From NCBI GenBank assembly GCA_038534195.1, contig JBCAXE010000003.1, positions 62,001 to 126,000 on the forward strand: a stretch of DNA of 64,000 nucleotides, given 5' to 3'. The DNA is from JAJFFW01 sp038534195. Lineage in GTDB: Bacteria > Pseudomonadota > Alphaproteobacteria > Caulobacterales > Parvularculaceae. Below, piece by piece: positions 51,567 through 59,671 of the stretch. The number at the start of each line of letters is the position of its first letter. The stretch's first letter is position 1. The notes below the pieces were generated by a model. The model searched no databases and had not been told where the DNA came from. It saw only the letters and a list, made by a program, of their open reading frames with translations. The position numbers and the translations under genes are program-made.

Positions 51567-52923
51567 ATGGCGGGCCGAGCAATACACATTCAATGCGAGC
51601 GCTTTGCGAAGTCGCGCAACGGCAATGTCGCGGTGTTTTTCGCGCTGGTCTCCGCGCTCTTGTTTTGTCGGCGCAGGGATCGACTTTAGCCGCTATTATA
51701 CAATCCGGGCGAGTTTGAGCGATTTGGCCGACTCGCTCGCATTGCGCGGCGCGCGTGAATTTCTGCTGGCGAATACGAACGCTGCGGAAGTAGAAAGTAT
51801 GTTGCGCGCGACCGCGGTTCAGGAAGTCGCCAATCGGGGCGACCTGAATGCAGTCTCGCTCAAGATTGATATCGATCAGGCCAATGGAGCTGTGACCGTG
51901 GCGCTGGAAATGGCGGCGCCGCAAAGCATCCTGCTGTCGAAAATTGAGTCCTTGCAGCGACCGATTTCCGCTGAAGCAACAGCTGTGGCGCGCGGCTCGT
52001 TAAACGTGTGCGTCATCGCGCTTGATGACCAGGCCGACAAAACACTTTCCGCCACGTTGAACGCGGAAATATCGGCGGCCGATTGCGCCTTATATTCGAA
52101 CTCATCGTCGCCTATGGGCGTTTACGCGAGCGGATATTCAAAGATCGGCGCTGAGTTTATTTGCTCAGGAGGCGGCAGTTCAGGAACGGCGACAAATTTT
52201 GATCCGGACGTCACGACCGACTGCCCCGTTTACAAAGACCCGCTCGCGAAGCGAACGCCGCCAACGGTTGGGGCCTGCACTGAAACGAACTTAGCTCTTG
52301 GAGAGGACAGTGATGAGAACTTCAGGATCGCCGCCGCCCAATCGCTCCGCGAATTAACACAGACAGAAACCACAGATACGGACTTTTTTACCGACCATGA
52401 GAAGCACACGCTCAATCCGGGCGTTTATTGCGGCGGTTTGAATATCGCCATGAACGCCGATGTGAAACTCAATCCGGGCGTTTATATCATCAAAGACGGA
52501 CCGCTGACCGTCGGTATGCAATCCCGATTGGTTGGCGAAAACATTGCGTTTTATCTTGTGGGGGATGAAGCGGTGTTCTCGTTTGCCCCTGACACAAAGA
52601 TATCCCTAACGGCGCCGACGTCGGGCGCAATGGCAGGTATCTTGTTTTTTGAAGATCGCGGCGCCCCTGTCGATCGAATGCATAAAATTCTGAGCGATGA
52701 TGCTCGTATGCTTCTCGGCACGTTCTATTTGCCGCGCGGCACGCTCTTGGTTTCCACCTTGAAGCCTGTGGCCGATCAATCTGCATACACCGCTATTGTG
52801 GCCAAGAGGCTCACCTTGAGCGGCAGTCCAAAACTTGTATTGAATACGGATTATGCGCTTTCAGATGTTCCTGTTCCAAGCGGAATCGGACCTGTCGGCG
52901 GCGAGTTGCGATTGCGTGATTGA
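51567..52923 (+). pseudogene. TadE/G-like protein, frameshifted at the N-terminus
   Basis: Paralog of the gene at 50078. The frame from ATG 51567 reads MAGRAIHIQCERFAKS then GNVAVFFALVSALLF, then goes out of frame. The rest (VGAGIDFSRYYTIRASL to ELRLRD) is in another frame. Removing one T from the TTTT run at 51663-51666 joins them into a 451-residue protein that aligns to the paralog through the membrane helix. Either a broken gene, a base-call error, or slippage expression. A start in the second frame (TTG 51604) would lose the helix start, so I do not favour it. Confidence 0.82.
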
Positions 52924-52934
52924 GATCTGCGCTT

Positions 52935-52960
52935 GCGCCGCGGCTCCGGTCTCGCGGCGC
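52935..52960. other. Strong GC inverted repeat after the TadG-like pair
   Basis: GCGCCGCG (52935-52942), 10-base loop, CGCGGCGC (52953-52960). It is a perfect 8-bp stem 12 bp after the stop codon of the second TadG-like gene. No T run follows, so it is a possible transcript end or stabiliser only. Confidence 0.4.
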
Positions 52961-53100
52961 CGTCGTCCGCCGGTTTGATTGCTGGAACTAAAGAAATCTC
53001 ACCCCAATTTTTGGCGTTTTGACCTTTCGTTTTTGCGCTGTAACATGCTCGAGCGTGATCGGCGCGAACCCAGTTGATTGGTGTGAGAAAGGACCTGAGC

Positions 53101-53295
53101 ATGGATGACGATCTTCCCAGTGAAGCGCCTGATCTCACCCTTTCAAAGATCGGCAAGCATGATTTGTACGAAATGTCCGTGAGCGATCTGGAAACGCGGA
53201 TCGCTTCTTTGAAAGCGGAAATTGTGCGTTGCGAAGCTGCGATCGGCAAGCGCACGGACACGATGAGTGAAGCCGAAAAACTCTTTAAGCTTTAG
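53101..53295 (+). CDS. DUF1192 family protein
   Basis: 64 residues from the ATG at 53101 (AAAGGA upstream). MSVSDLETRIASLKAEIVRCEAAIGKR is the DUF1192 core, a short coiled coil, common in alphaproteobacteria and frequently near rcdA. Function unknown. A longer frame from 53074 is possible but unlikely. Confidence 0.85.
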   Translation: MDDDLPSEAPDLTLSKIGKHDLYEMSVSDLETRIASLKAEIVRCEAAIGKRTDTMSEAEKLFKL

Positions 53296-53310
53296 AACCA
53301 GCGTAGCGCA

Positions 53311-54048
53311 TCAGCCCCAAATTTCCATCCGCAATCCGCGAGCGTCGCGCGCGCCATCTGTCAAGTGCCGCGCTTTACCTTTGAGCCGGGCGCGCGCTGT
53401 CAGCGCGAGGGCGCAAGCGTCGTAAACATCATCGCGGGCGACGCCTGCGCCAGCGGCGTCCTTTGCGATCGAAACCAACGCCTCAGCGTTTGTGAGGCCA
53501 TGTGTCCGGAGAAGCGTCAACCGTTCGGCGGCGCCGTCCTCTGACTTTTTCGGGTGGGCGCAGGGCGTATCGCCGCCAAGGCGGTGGAACGCCACTTCCG
53601 GATGACCTTCCGCAATGCGCGGCTGATCTTCAGGGGATAAGAGCGCGTCGATTTCGCGAATTTTCGGCATGATCATCCAGGTCTGTTTCGGCAGACCGCC
53701 GCCGTCCGCTTGCGCTTTGCCCCAGGCGTTCGCCTCTTCATAATTTTCGAAGCCGAGCATGGGCCGGCGCGGCGTCGGAAAAACGCTTGAGTGGCGTTTT
53801 GGCTTTAACAAGCCCCGCGCCATCGCCTCGCAAGCGCGCCGGCCGGCGTCGGGAAAGCCGATCGGCATATCCACAATGATCATCGCCGCTGTCGCATGAT
53901 CGGCCAGGAGCGTTCCGAAGTCGGGCCGGATTGACACATCCGCTGTTTTTCGCCCCTTCGCCAGAGCGACGGCGACCCAGCCATTGCGGCATCCGTCGAC
54001 CCCCAACACGTATTCGCCGGAACGCTTACCCTTTGTAGTTGCTGGCAT
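53311..54048 (-). CDS. DUF429 family protein (predicted RNase H-like nuclease fold)
   Basis: 245 residues. VLGVDGCRNGWVAVAL at the N-terminus, IIVDMPIGFPDAGRRACEAMARGLL, SSVFPTPRRPML and EGHPEVAFHRLGG are the conserved blocks of DUF429. The acidic residues resemble an RNase H fold active site. The biological substrate is unknown. Lies between DUF1192 and rcdA on the opposite strand. Confidence 0.87.
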   Translation of the reverse strand: MPATTKGKRSGEYVLGVDGCRNGWVAVALAKGRKTADVSIRPDFGTLLADHATAAMIIVDMPIGFPDAGRRACEAMARGLLKPKRHSSVFPTPRRPMLGFENYEEANAWGKAQADGGGLPKQTWMIMPKIREIDALLSPEDQPRIAEGHPEVAFHRLGGDTPCAHPKKSEDGAAERLTLLRTHGLTNAEALVSIAKDAAGAGVARDDVYDACALALTARARLKGKARHLTDGARDARGLRMEIWG

Positions 54049-54155
54049 AACCGTTGCTCATTCTACCGCCAAGTATGTCGCTTGATTGAGGCGAGCGACA
54101 TTAACGCTTTTCTTGTTGTCACGGTCCAGCGCCGTCGGCATCTTAAGGATAACAG

Positions 54156-54659
54156 ATGCAAGTTTGGATGAATGCGGTGGAACAGAATTCGGGCGCGACG
54201 ACCTTTGTGCAGTCAGAAGTTTTTGCGCGAACCTTTAGCGAAGGCATGACGCTGGTTGAAGAGACGGCGAATTATCTCGACGGAGAGGGACGCAAAGCGT
54301 CGAAAACCCTCTCGCGGTCGGGCGCGCTCGCTTACGCCAGCGCGTCGATGCGGTTGACGACGCAATTGATGCAGATCGCCTCGTGGCTCCTGGTGCTGCG
54401 CGCCGTCCGTGAAGGCGACATGAAGCTCACCGAAGCGGCGGACGAGAAGTATCGGTTGAAATCCCGAGAGGAGCCGATTGGCGATCTTCTGGAAGAGGGG
54501 CTGCCGGAAGCGTTAATCGGGCTCACGGACAGCGCCGCGCAATTATACAGCCGGATCGCCCGCCTTGACGCAGAACTCTTCACGGAAGAGCGCTCAGACG
54601 TTTCCGAACGCGATGCGGCCGCGCAGCAGCGCGCTTTGGCCGAGGCGTTCGGCCGTTAA
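54156..54659 (+). CDS. rcdA: RcdA (DUF1465), regulator of CtrA degradation
   Basis: 167 residues. FARTFSEGMTLVEETANYLDGEGRKASKTLSR, LAYASASMRLTTQLMQIASWLLVLRAVREGDM, and YRLKSREEPIGDLLEEGLP are the DUF1465/RcdA blocks. In Caulobacter, RcdA together with CpdR and PopA brings CtrA to the ClpXP protease. AAGGA precedes the ATG. This strongly suggests a CtrA-regulated cell cycle, consistent with the CtrA boxes found before nlpD. Confidence 0.9.
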   Translation: MQVWMNAVEQNSGATTFVQSEVFARTFSEGMTLVEETANYLDGEGRKASKTLSRSGALAYASASMRLTTQLMQIASWLLVLRAVREGDMKLTEAADEKYRLKSREEPIGDLLEEGLPEALIGLTDSAAQLYSRIARLDAELFTEERSDVSERDAAAQQRALAEAFGR

Positions 54660-54684
54660 AAGAATTAGGCTTGAGAAGAGCGGC

Positions 54685-54915
54685 CTAGCTCGTTTTCTTG
54701 AGGCCGAAGGCGCCGAATTTCTTGTTGAATTTCGACACGCGACCGCGCTCGAGCGCTTGCGATTGGCCGCCGGTCCAGGCCGGGTGGCTCGTCGGATCGA
54801 TGTCGAGATTCAAAGTTGCGCCAGCCTCGCCGTAAGTCGAACGCGTTTCAAAAGACGATCCGTCCGTCATAACGACTTTAATCGTGTGATAGTCCGGGTG
54901 AATGTCTTTCTTCAT
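54685..54915 (-). CDS. rpmE: 50S ribosomal protein bL31
   Basis: 76 residues from the ATG at 54915 (MKKDIHPDYHTIKVVMTDGSSFETRSTYG). No CxxC zinc motif is present, so it is the zinc-free (C-minus) form. HPAWTGGQSQALERGRVSKFNKKFG is the conserved C-terminal part. The longer frame to 54987 is unlikely. Convergent with rcdA. Confidence 0.97.
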   Translation of the reverse strand: MKKDIHPDYHTIKVVMTDGSSFETRSTYGEAGATLNLDIDPTSHPAWTGGQSQALERGRVSKFNKKFGAFGLKKTS

Positions 54916-55110
54916 GACGGCATCCTGGCGTGAGCTTGAATAAAGAGCGCGCGTATACGCCGGGGGCGGTGCGAAAGCAACCCCCATTGTCCGTTCAAAT
55001 TTTGCAACCGCCGCGCCCTATCCGGTGGCGCATTTTCAATCATTGAGATAGAGTAACATTGGGCCCTGAATGGGGATGGTTGGCGATGATTTTCACGAGA
55101 AATTTGGATT

Positions 55111-56166
55111 ATGGCGCGGATCGGTTTCTTTCTTTTTGTTTTTGTTCTCTTTCTTGGTTTCGGTCTGTTACGCCTCAACGCTTTTAACCATTTCGACAAA
55201 ATAGAAAATCAGTTCGCCGGAACATGTGCGCCCGTCACCGGCGTCGCCGGGCCGGAGGATCTGCAAATCGACCCGGCGTTGCGGCGGGCGTTCGTTTCAT
55301 CGCTTGACCGGCGCGCAGTAAGCCGGGGCGAAGACGTTCGCGGCGCCATCCTGTCGGTGAATATTGATGATCCCTTGGATATGAGCGGTTGGCGCGACCG
55401 CACCAACGGCGTCCCCGAGGCGTTCGAGCCGGTGGGCTTGCATTATTACATCGGTGAAGGCGTGCGCCGCCTCTTTGTCGTCAACGCCGCCGCGAACACC
55501 ATTGAGCTCTACGACGTTGTCGGTGTCGGCGATCTTGTGCATCTGGAGACATTCGCAGAACGCCGCCTGACGAGCCCAAATGACGTGGTCGCGGTGGGCC
55601 CGCGGTCCTTTTATGCGACCAACGATCTGGAGCCGGGGCGCTCGAGCTTTCTCGGCCGGCTGCATTTTTTGGGTCAGGTGGGATCAGGGCAGGTCCTCTA
55701 TTTCAACGGAACGGCTTGGCGCGTCGCCGCGGAAGGGTTGCGTTTCGCAAATGGCGTAAACGTCAGCATCGACGGATCCCGTCTCTATGTTGCGGAAACC
55801 GCCGGCGGGGCGTTGAAGATTTATAACCGCGATCGGAGCAATGGCGCGCTAACGCTCGATAAGACGGCGCCGCTCGCGATCGCCCCGGACAATATTAATA
55901 TCGACGCGGCGGGGACGCTCTGGATCGGCGGCATGCAAAAGCCGCTGGCGTTCCTCGCGCACAGTCGCGACCCGAAGAATACGGCGCCTTCCGCGATTGT
56001 GCGGCTTAACGACCAGCCCGGCTTAAGCGTGGAACCTGAATACGTGTTCAGCGATCGCGGCGAACAGATTTCCGCTGCGAGCGCCGCCGCCAGCCTCGAC
56101 AGCAAGCTGGTCGTCGGCGCTGTTTTGGAAGAACGCTATCTGCTATGCGATAGGGCTTCGCAGTAA
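55111..56166 (+). CDS. SMP-30/paraoxonase-like six-bladed propeller protein
   Basis: 351 residues with an N-terminal hydrophobic anchor (FFLFVFVLFLGFGLLRL). GPEDLQIDPALRRAFVSSLDR, LTSPNDVVAVGPRSFYATND and LRFANGVNVSIDGSRLYVAET carry the Asn/Asp calcium-site pattern of arylesterase/PON and SMP-30 proteins. Likely a lactonase or esterase. A real substrate cannot be assigned; AHL lactone hydrolysis is possible. Confidence 0.84.
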   Translation: MARIGFFLFVFVLFLGFGLLRLNAFNHFDKIENQFAGTCAPVTGVAGPEDLQIDPALRRAFVSSLDRRAVSRGEDVRGAILSVNIDDPLDMSGWRDRTNGVPEAFEPVGLHYYIGEGVRRLFVVNAAANTIELYDVVGVGDLVHLETFAERRLTSPNDVVAVGPRSFYATNDLEPGRSSFLGRLHFLGQVGSGQVLYFNGTAWRVAAEGLRFANGVNVSIDGSRLYVAETAGGALKIYNRDRSNGALTLDKTAPLAIAPDNINIDAAGTLWIGGMQKPLAFLAHSRDPKNTAPSAIVRLNDQPGLSVEPEYVFSDRGEQISAASAAASLDSKLVVGAVLEERYLLCDRASQ

Positions 56167-56189
56167 AAACCGGCGGATAGCAGACCTTC

Positions 56190-57593
56190 ATGAAGTACAT
56201 TTCCACACGAGGCGCCGCGTCTGCGGTCGGATTTGAACGCGTATTGCTAGAAGGGCTTGCGCCCGACGGCGGTCTTTATGTTCCGCATACGTGGCCGGCG
56301 TTTGACCGTGAGGAGATTGATGCGTTCGAGGGGATAACCTTCGCCCAAGCGGCGGCGCGGGTCCTCGCAAAATTCGCCGGCGACGCTGTCCCGGTGGAGA
56401 CATTGATCGCCCTCGCCGAAAGAGCTTATGCGACATTCGATCGGAAGGAGGTCGCGCCGGTCTTTCCTTTCGGCGATGAAGACTGGCTGATGGAGCTCTA
56501 TTTCGGGCCGACGCTCGCCTTCAAAGACGTGGCGATGCAATATCTCGGTCAATTGTTCGCCCATGTTCTTGAAGGAACGGGCGAGCGTGTCACCATCATC
56601 GGCGCCACGTCCGGGGACACGGGCGCGGCCGCCATCGAAGCGTTCCGCGGGCTGGATAATGTGGATGTCTTTATTCTGCATCCGCATAAGCGTGTCTCCG
56701 AAGTTCAGCGGCGCATCATGACGAGCGTTATTGAGCCGAACATCGTGAACATCGCCGTTGAGGGTGACTTCGACGATTGTCAGGCAATCGTGAAAGAGCT
56801 TTTCGCTGACCGTCCGTTTGCAGAGCGGCTATCCCTCGGCGGCGTCAATTCCATCAATTGGGTCCGCCTCGCGGTGCAGGTCGTCTACTACTTCACGACG
56901 GCGGCGGCGCTCGGGCGGCTGAGCGAACCAACGTCTTTTGTCGTACCCACCGGCAATTTCGGAGACATTTTCGCAGGCTACGCCGCCAAGAGAATGGGGC
57001 TGCCGATCGACAAACTGTGCGTTGCGGTCAACGATAACGATATCCTGCATCGCGCGCTTTCGTCCGGCGTTTATCGTCCCCTTGGTGTGAAACAGACCAC
57101 GTCGCCGTCCATGGATATCCAGGTGGCGAGCAATTTCGAGCGGCTCGTGTTCGAGGCGAGCGGCCGCGATCATCAGATCGTTAATGACTTCATTGCGGGA
57201 GCGCGGTCGGCGGATGGCGCGACGATACCTGCGCCTGTCTTAAATGAAATCCGGCGAGACTTTCTGTCGGCGACTGTAGGCGAAGATGAAATCAGCCGGA
57301 CGATTGCGGAGTTTCAGGCGCGTCACGATCTTCTGATTGATCCGCATACGGCTGTAGGCGTGGCGGCGATGACTTCATTGCGCGCATCCGGCGTGTTAAC
57401 AGGACCTGCGGTGACGCTCGCAACTGCGCATCCCGCGAAGTTTCCGGAAGCGGTCACAGCCGCTTCGGGACGCGCCCCGGTGCTGCCTGCGCGGTTCGCC
57501 GATCTCTATGAGCGTCGCGAAGAGTGTCTGACGGCGGCTGCATCGGCGGACGCGATCAAGACCATTTTGATTGAGAAAGCGCGCGCGGCTTAG
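56190..57593 (+). CDS. thrC: Threonine synthase
   Basis: 467 residues, PLP fold type II. The PLP lysine is in FGPTLAFKDVAMQYLGQLF, the phosphate-binding loop is PTGNFGDIFAGYAAKRMG, and TIIGATSGDTGAAAIEAF is an earlier conserved block. Converts O-phosphohomoserine to threonine. The next gene starts at the base after the stop codon (TAG-ATG), a coupling seen with M16 peptidases in alphaproteobacteria. Confidence 0.97.
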   Translation: MKYISTRGAASAVGFERVLLEGLAPDGGLYVPHTWPAFDREEIDAFEGITFAQAAARVLAKFAGDAVPVETLIALAERAYATFDRKEVAPVFPFGDEDWLMELYFGPTLAFKDVAMQYLGQLFAHVLEGTGERVTIIGATSGDTGAAAIEAFRGLDNVDVFILHPHKRVSEVQRRIMTSVIEPNIVNIAVEGDFDDCQAIVKELFADRPFAERLSLGGVNSINWVRLAVQVVYYFTTAAALGRLSEPTSFVVPTGNFGDIFAGYAAKRMGLPIDKLCVAVNDNDILHRALSSGVYRPLGVKQTTSPSMDIQVASNFERLVFEASGRDHQIVNDFIAGARSADGATIPAPVLNEIRRDFLSATVGEDEISRTIAEFQARHDLLIDPHTAVGVAAMTSLRASGVLTGPAVTLATAHPAKFPEAVTAASGRAPVLPARFADLYERREECLTAAASADAIKTILIEKARAA

Positions 57594-58847
57594 ATGGGGC
57601 GCGCAATCTTAACTCTCGCCAATGGCGTACGCGTTGTGATCGACCCCATGGCGCAGCTGAAGTCTGCGGCGGTGGGCGTTTGGGTGCGGGCGGGCGCGAC
57701 AGATGAGTCCGATGACGAAAACGGCGTCGCTCATCTTCTGGAACATATGGCGTTCAAGGGCACAGGCCGGCGATCGGCGAAAGATATCGCCGAGGCGATT
57801 GAATCTGTCGGCGGTCATCTGAACGCCGCCACAAGCTATCAGACCACCGGTTATTACGCGCGCACCTTGTCGGCCGATGTCGGCTGCGCCTTCGATATTC
57901 TTTCCGACATCATTCTTGATCCGCGCCTCGAAGAGGCTGAACTCGCCAAGGAAAAAGAGGTGGTGATCCAGGAGATCGGCGAGGCGCGCGATACGCCCGA
58001 CGATGTTCTGTTTGAGAACATTCAATCGCTCACTTACCGCGATCAGGCGCTTGGCCGGCCAATTCTTGGCGGCGAAAATGACGTGCGCAGCCATAGCGCA
58101 GCGACGCTTCGCAGATTTATGGATCGTCATTACACGGCGGAGAACATGATCGTCGCTGTTTCGGGCGGCGTCGACGAAGATGAAATTGAAGCGCTTGCGA
58201 AGCAGTATTTCGGCAGTATGACGCCGCAACAGGCGCCGCGCGATTCAATATGCAATCGCGTGACAAGCGGCTTCCATCACGATCCGCGCGATCTGGAGCA
58301 AACCCATATCGCCTTTGCGGTGCCCGCAGTCGGCGTGCGTGACGACGACTATTTCGCGATGCGGTTAACGGCGGAGATTCTGGGCGGCGGCATGTCGTCA
58401 CGTTTGTTTCAAACGGTGCGCGAAAAGCACGGCCTTGCGTATTCTGTTTATGCGTATGCAGATGCTTATGATGATGTAGGCACGATTGGCGTTTACGCGG
58501 GGACCGACGCGGACAAAGCGCTGCAGGCGGTCGATATTTCGCTCACTGAAATCGCCGGCATGGCGCGCGGCGTGACTGCGCCGGAACTCGACAGGGCGCG
58601 CGCGATGTTGAAGTCATCGCTCCTTATGGGGCTTGAAAGCCCGATCAATCGCGCCGAACGCAGCGCGGGCCAATTGTTCACATTTGGCCGACTGATCAGC
58701 GAAGATGAAATCTGCGCATCGCTCGACGCCGTCACGCCGGGCGATATCAGTCGCTGCGCCGCGTCTCTTATTGAGAGCGCCAAAAAATCTCTGGCGGTTG
58801 TGGGTCCCGCTGAATTCGATAAATTGAAGGCGCGTTTGAACTTATAG
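57594..58847 (+). CDS. M16 family zinc peptidase (mitochondrial-processing-peptidase-like)
   Basis: 417 residues. The inverted zinc motif HLLEHMAFKG (HxxEH) lies at about residues 45-50, and the third ligand glutamate is in EVVIQEIGEARDTPDD. An SRLFQTVREKHGLAYSVYAY block follows in the second half. These are related to MPP-beta/PqqL-type enzymes. Probably cytoplasmic; substrate unknown. Coupled to thrC. Confidence 0.95.
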   Translation: MGRAILTLANGVRVVIDPMAQLKSAAVGVWVRAGATDESDDENGVAHLLEHMAFKGTGRRSAKDIAEAIESVGGHLNAATSYQTTGYYARTLSADVGCAFDILSDIILDPRLEEAELAKEKEVVIQEIGEARDTPDDVLFENIQSLTYRDQALGRPILGGENDVRSHSAATLRRFMDRHYTAENMIVAVSGGVDEDEIEALAKQYFGSMTPQQAPRDSICNRVTSGFHHDPRDLEQTHIAFAVPAVGVRDDDYFAMRLTAEILGGGMSSRLFQTVREKHGLAYSVYAYADAYDDVGTIGVYAGTDADKALQAVDISLTEIAGMARGVTAPELDRARAMLKSSLLMGLESPINRAERSAGQLFTFGRLISEDEICASLDAVTPGDISRCAASLIESAKKSLAVVGPAEFDKLKARLNL

Positions 58848-58858
58848 GACAAGCCGGC

Positions 58859-59449
58859 ATGGCGCTGCTCGATTCTTCCTTGTCGCTCGAAGGGTTGCCG
58901 ATCCTCTTGCATGACAGGGTGGTGTTGCGCGCGCCGCGTCTTAGCGACTATGAAGCTTGGCGGGTCCTGCGCGAGGAAAGCCGCGAACACCTCACCAGAT
59001 GGGAGCCAGTTTGGTCGGCCCACGAGATTTCGTTCGCTGCTTATAAAGACCGCGTTAAAGCGTATGCGCGATCAATCAAGCGCGGCGTGGCGGCTCCTTA
59101 TTTCATGTTCGATGAGGAAAGCGGAGCGCTTGTGGGGGGCGTTACGTTAATCAACATTCTGCGCGGCGCCGCACAATCGGCCTCCCTTGGCTATTGGACT
59201 GGCGCGCCGCACACGCGTTGCGGATACGCGCACGGCGGCGTTCAAGCCGTGCTAGACCATGGGTTTAGCGCGATGGGGCTAAACCGTATTGAAGCGGCCT
59301 GCCAGCCGGAAAACGCCGCATCAATTGGGCTCCTTGATTCGCTGGGCTTTCACCGTGAAGGCTATGCGCGCGATTATCTCCACATAAACGGCAAATGGCG
59401 CGACCATTTGATCTATGCGATGACCGCGTCGGACTGGATCAGGCGATAA
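58859..59449 (+). CDS. GNAT acetyltransferase, RimJ/RimL type
   Basis: 196 residues. VVLRAPRLSDYEAW, GAPHTRCGYAHGGVQAVLDHGFSAMGLNRIEAACQPENAASIGLLDSLGFHREGYARDYLHINGKWRDHLIYAM is the RimJ/L pattern, with acetyl-CoA loop R-C-G-Y-A-H. It probably N-acetylates a protein end (for example a ribosomal protein). 11 bp after the M16 gene. Confidence 0.93.
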   Translation: MALLDSSLSLEGLPILLHDRVVLRAPRLSDYEAWRVLREESREHLTRWEPVWSAHEISFAAYKDRVKAYARSIKRGVAAPYFMFDEESGALVGGVTLINILRGAAQSASLGYWTGAPHTRCGYAHGGVQAVLDHGFSAMGLNRIEAACQPENAASIGLLDSLGFHREGYARDYLHINGKWRDHLIYAMTASDWIRR

Positions 59450-59671
59450 AATGCAGATTTTCGGTCTCCGCCGAGGATAATTCATGGCTTCACCCTTGCG
59501 TGTGAGCGCATAGGTTGAGAAGGTACGGGGTCAGTTTGGGCCGCTGGGATAAGGGAGTTTCAGGGGCGCTCTTCTTGCGTCACAGGTCCTGACTGTCTGA
59601 GGGGAAAATTGGTGGACTTGGCGTTAGCGTCGCCGAGTATGGGCAAACTGAGTGTGGGCAGGTGGGAGGCT

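Noticed and set aside
51604..52923. Second TadG-like gene read as an intact gene from TTG 51604
   Set aside because: The first 20 residues from that start (RSRATAMSRCFSRWSPR...) do not align with the paralog and lose the membrane helix, while the other frame from ATG 51567 does align.
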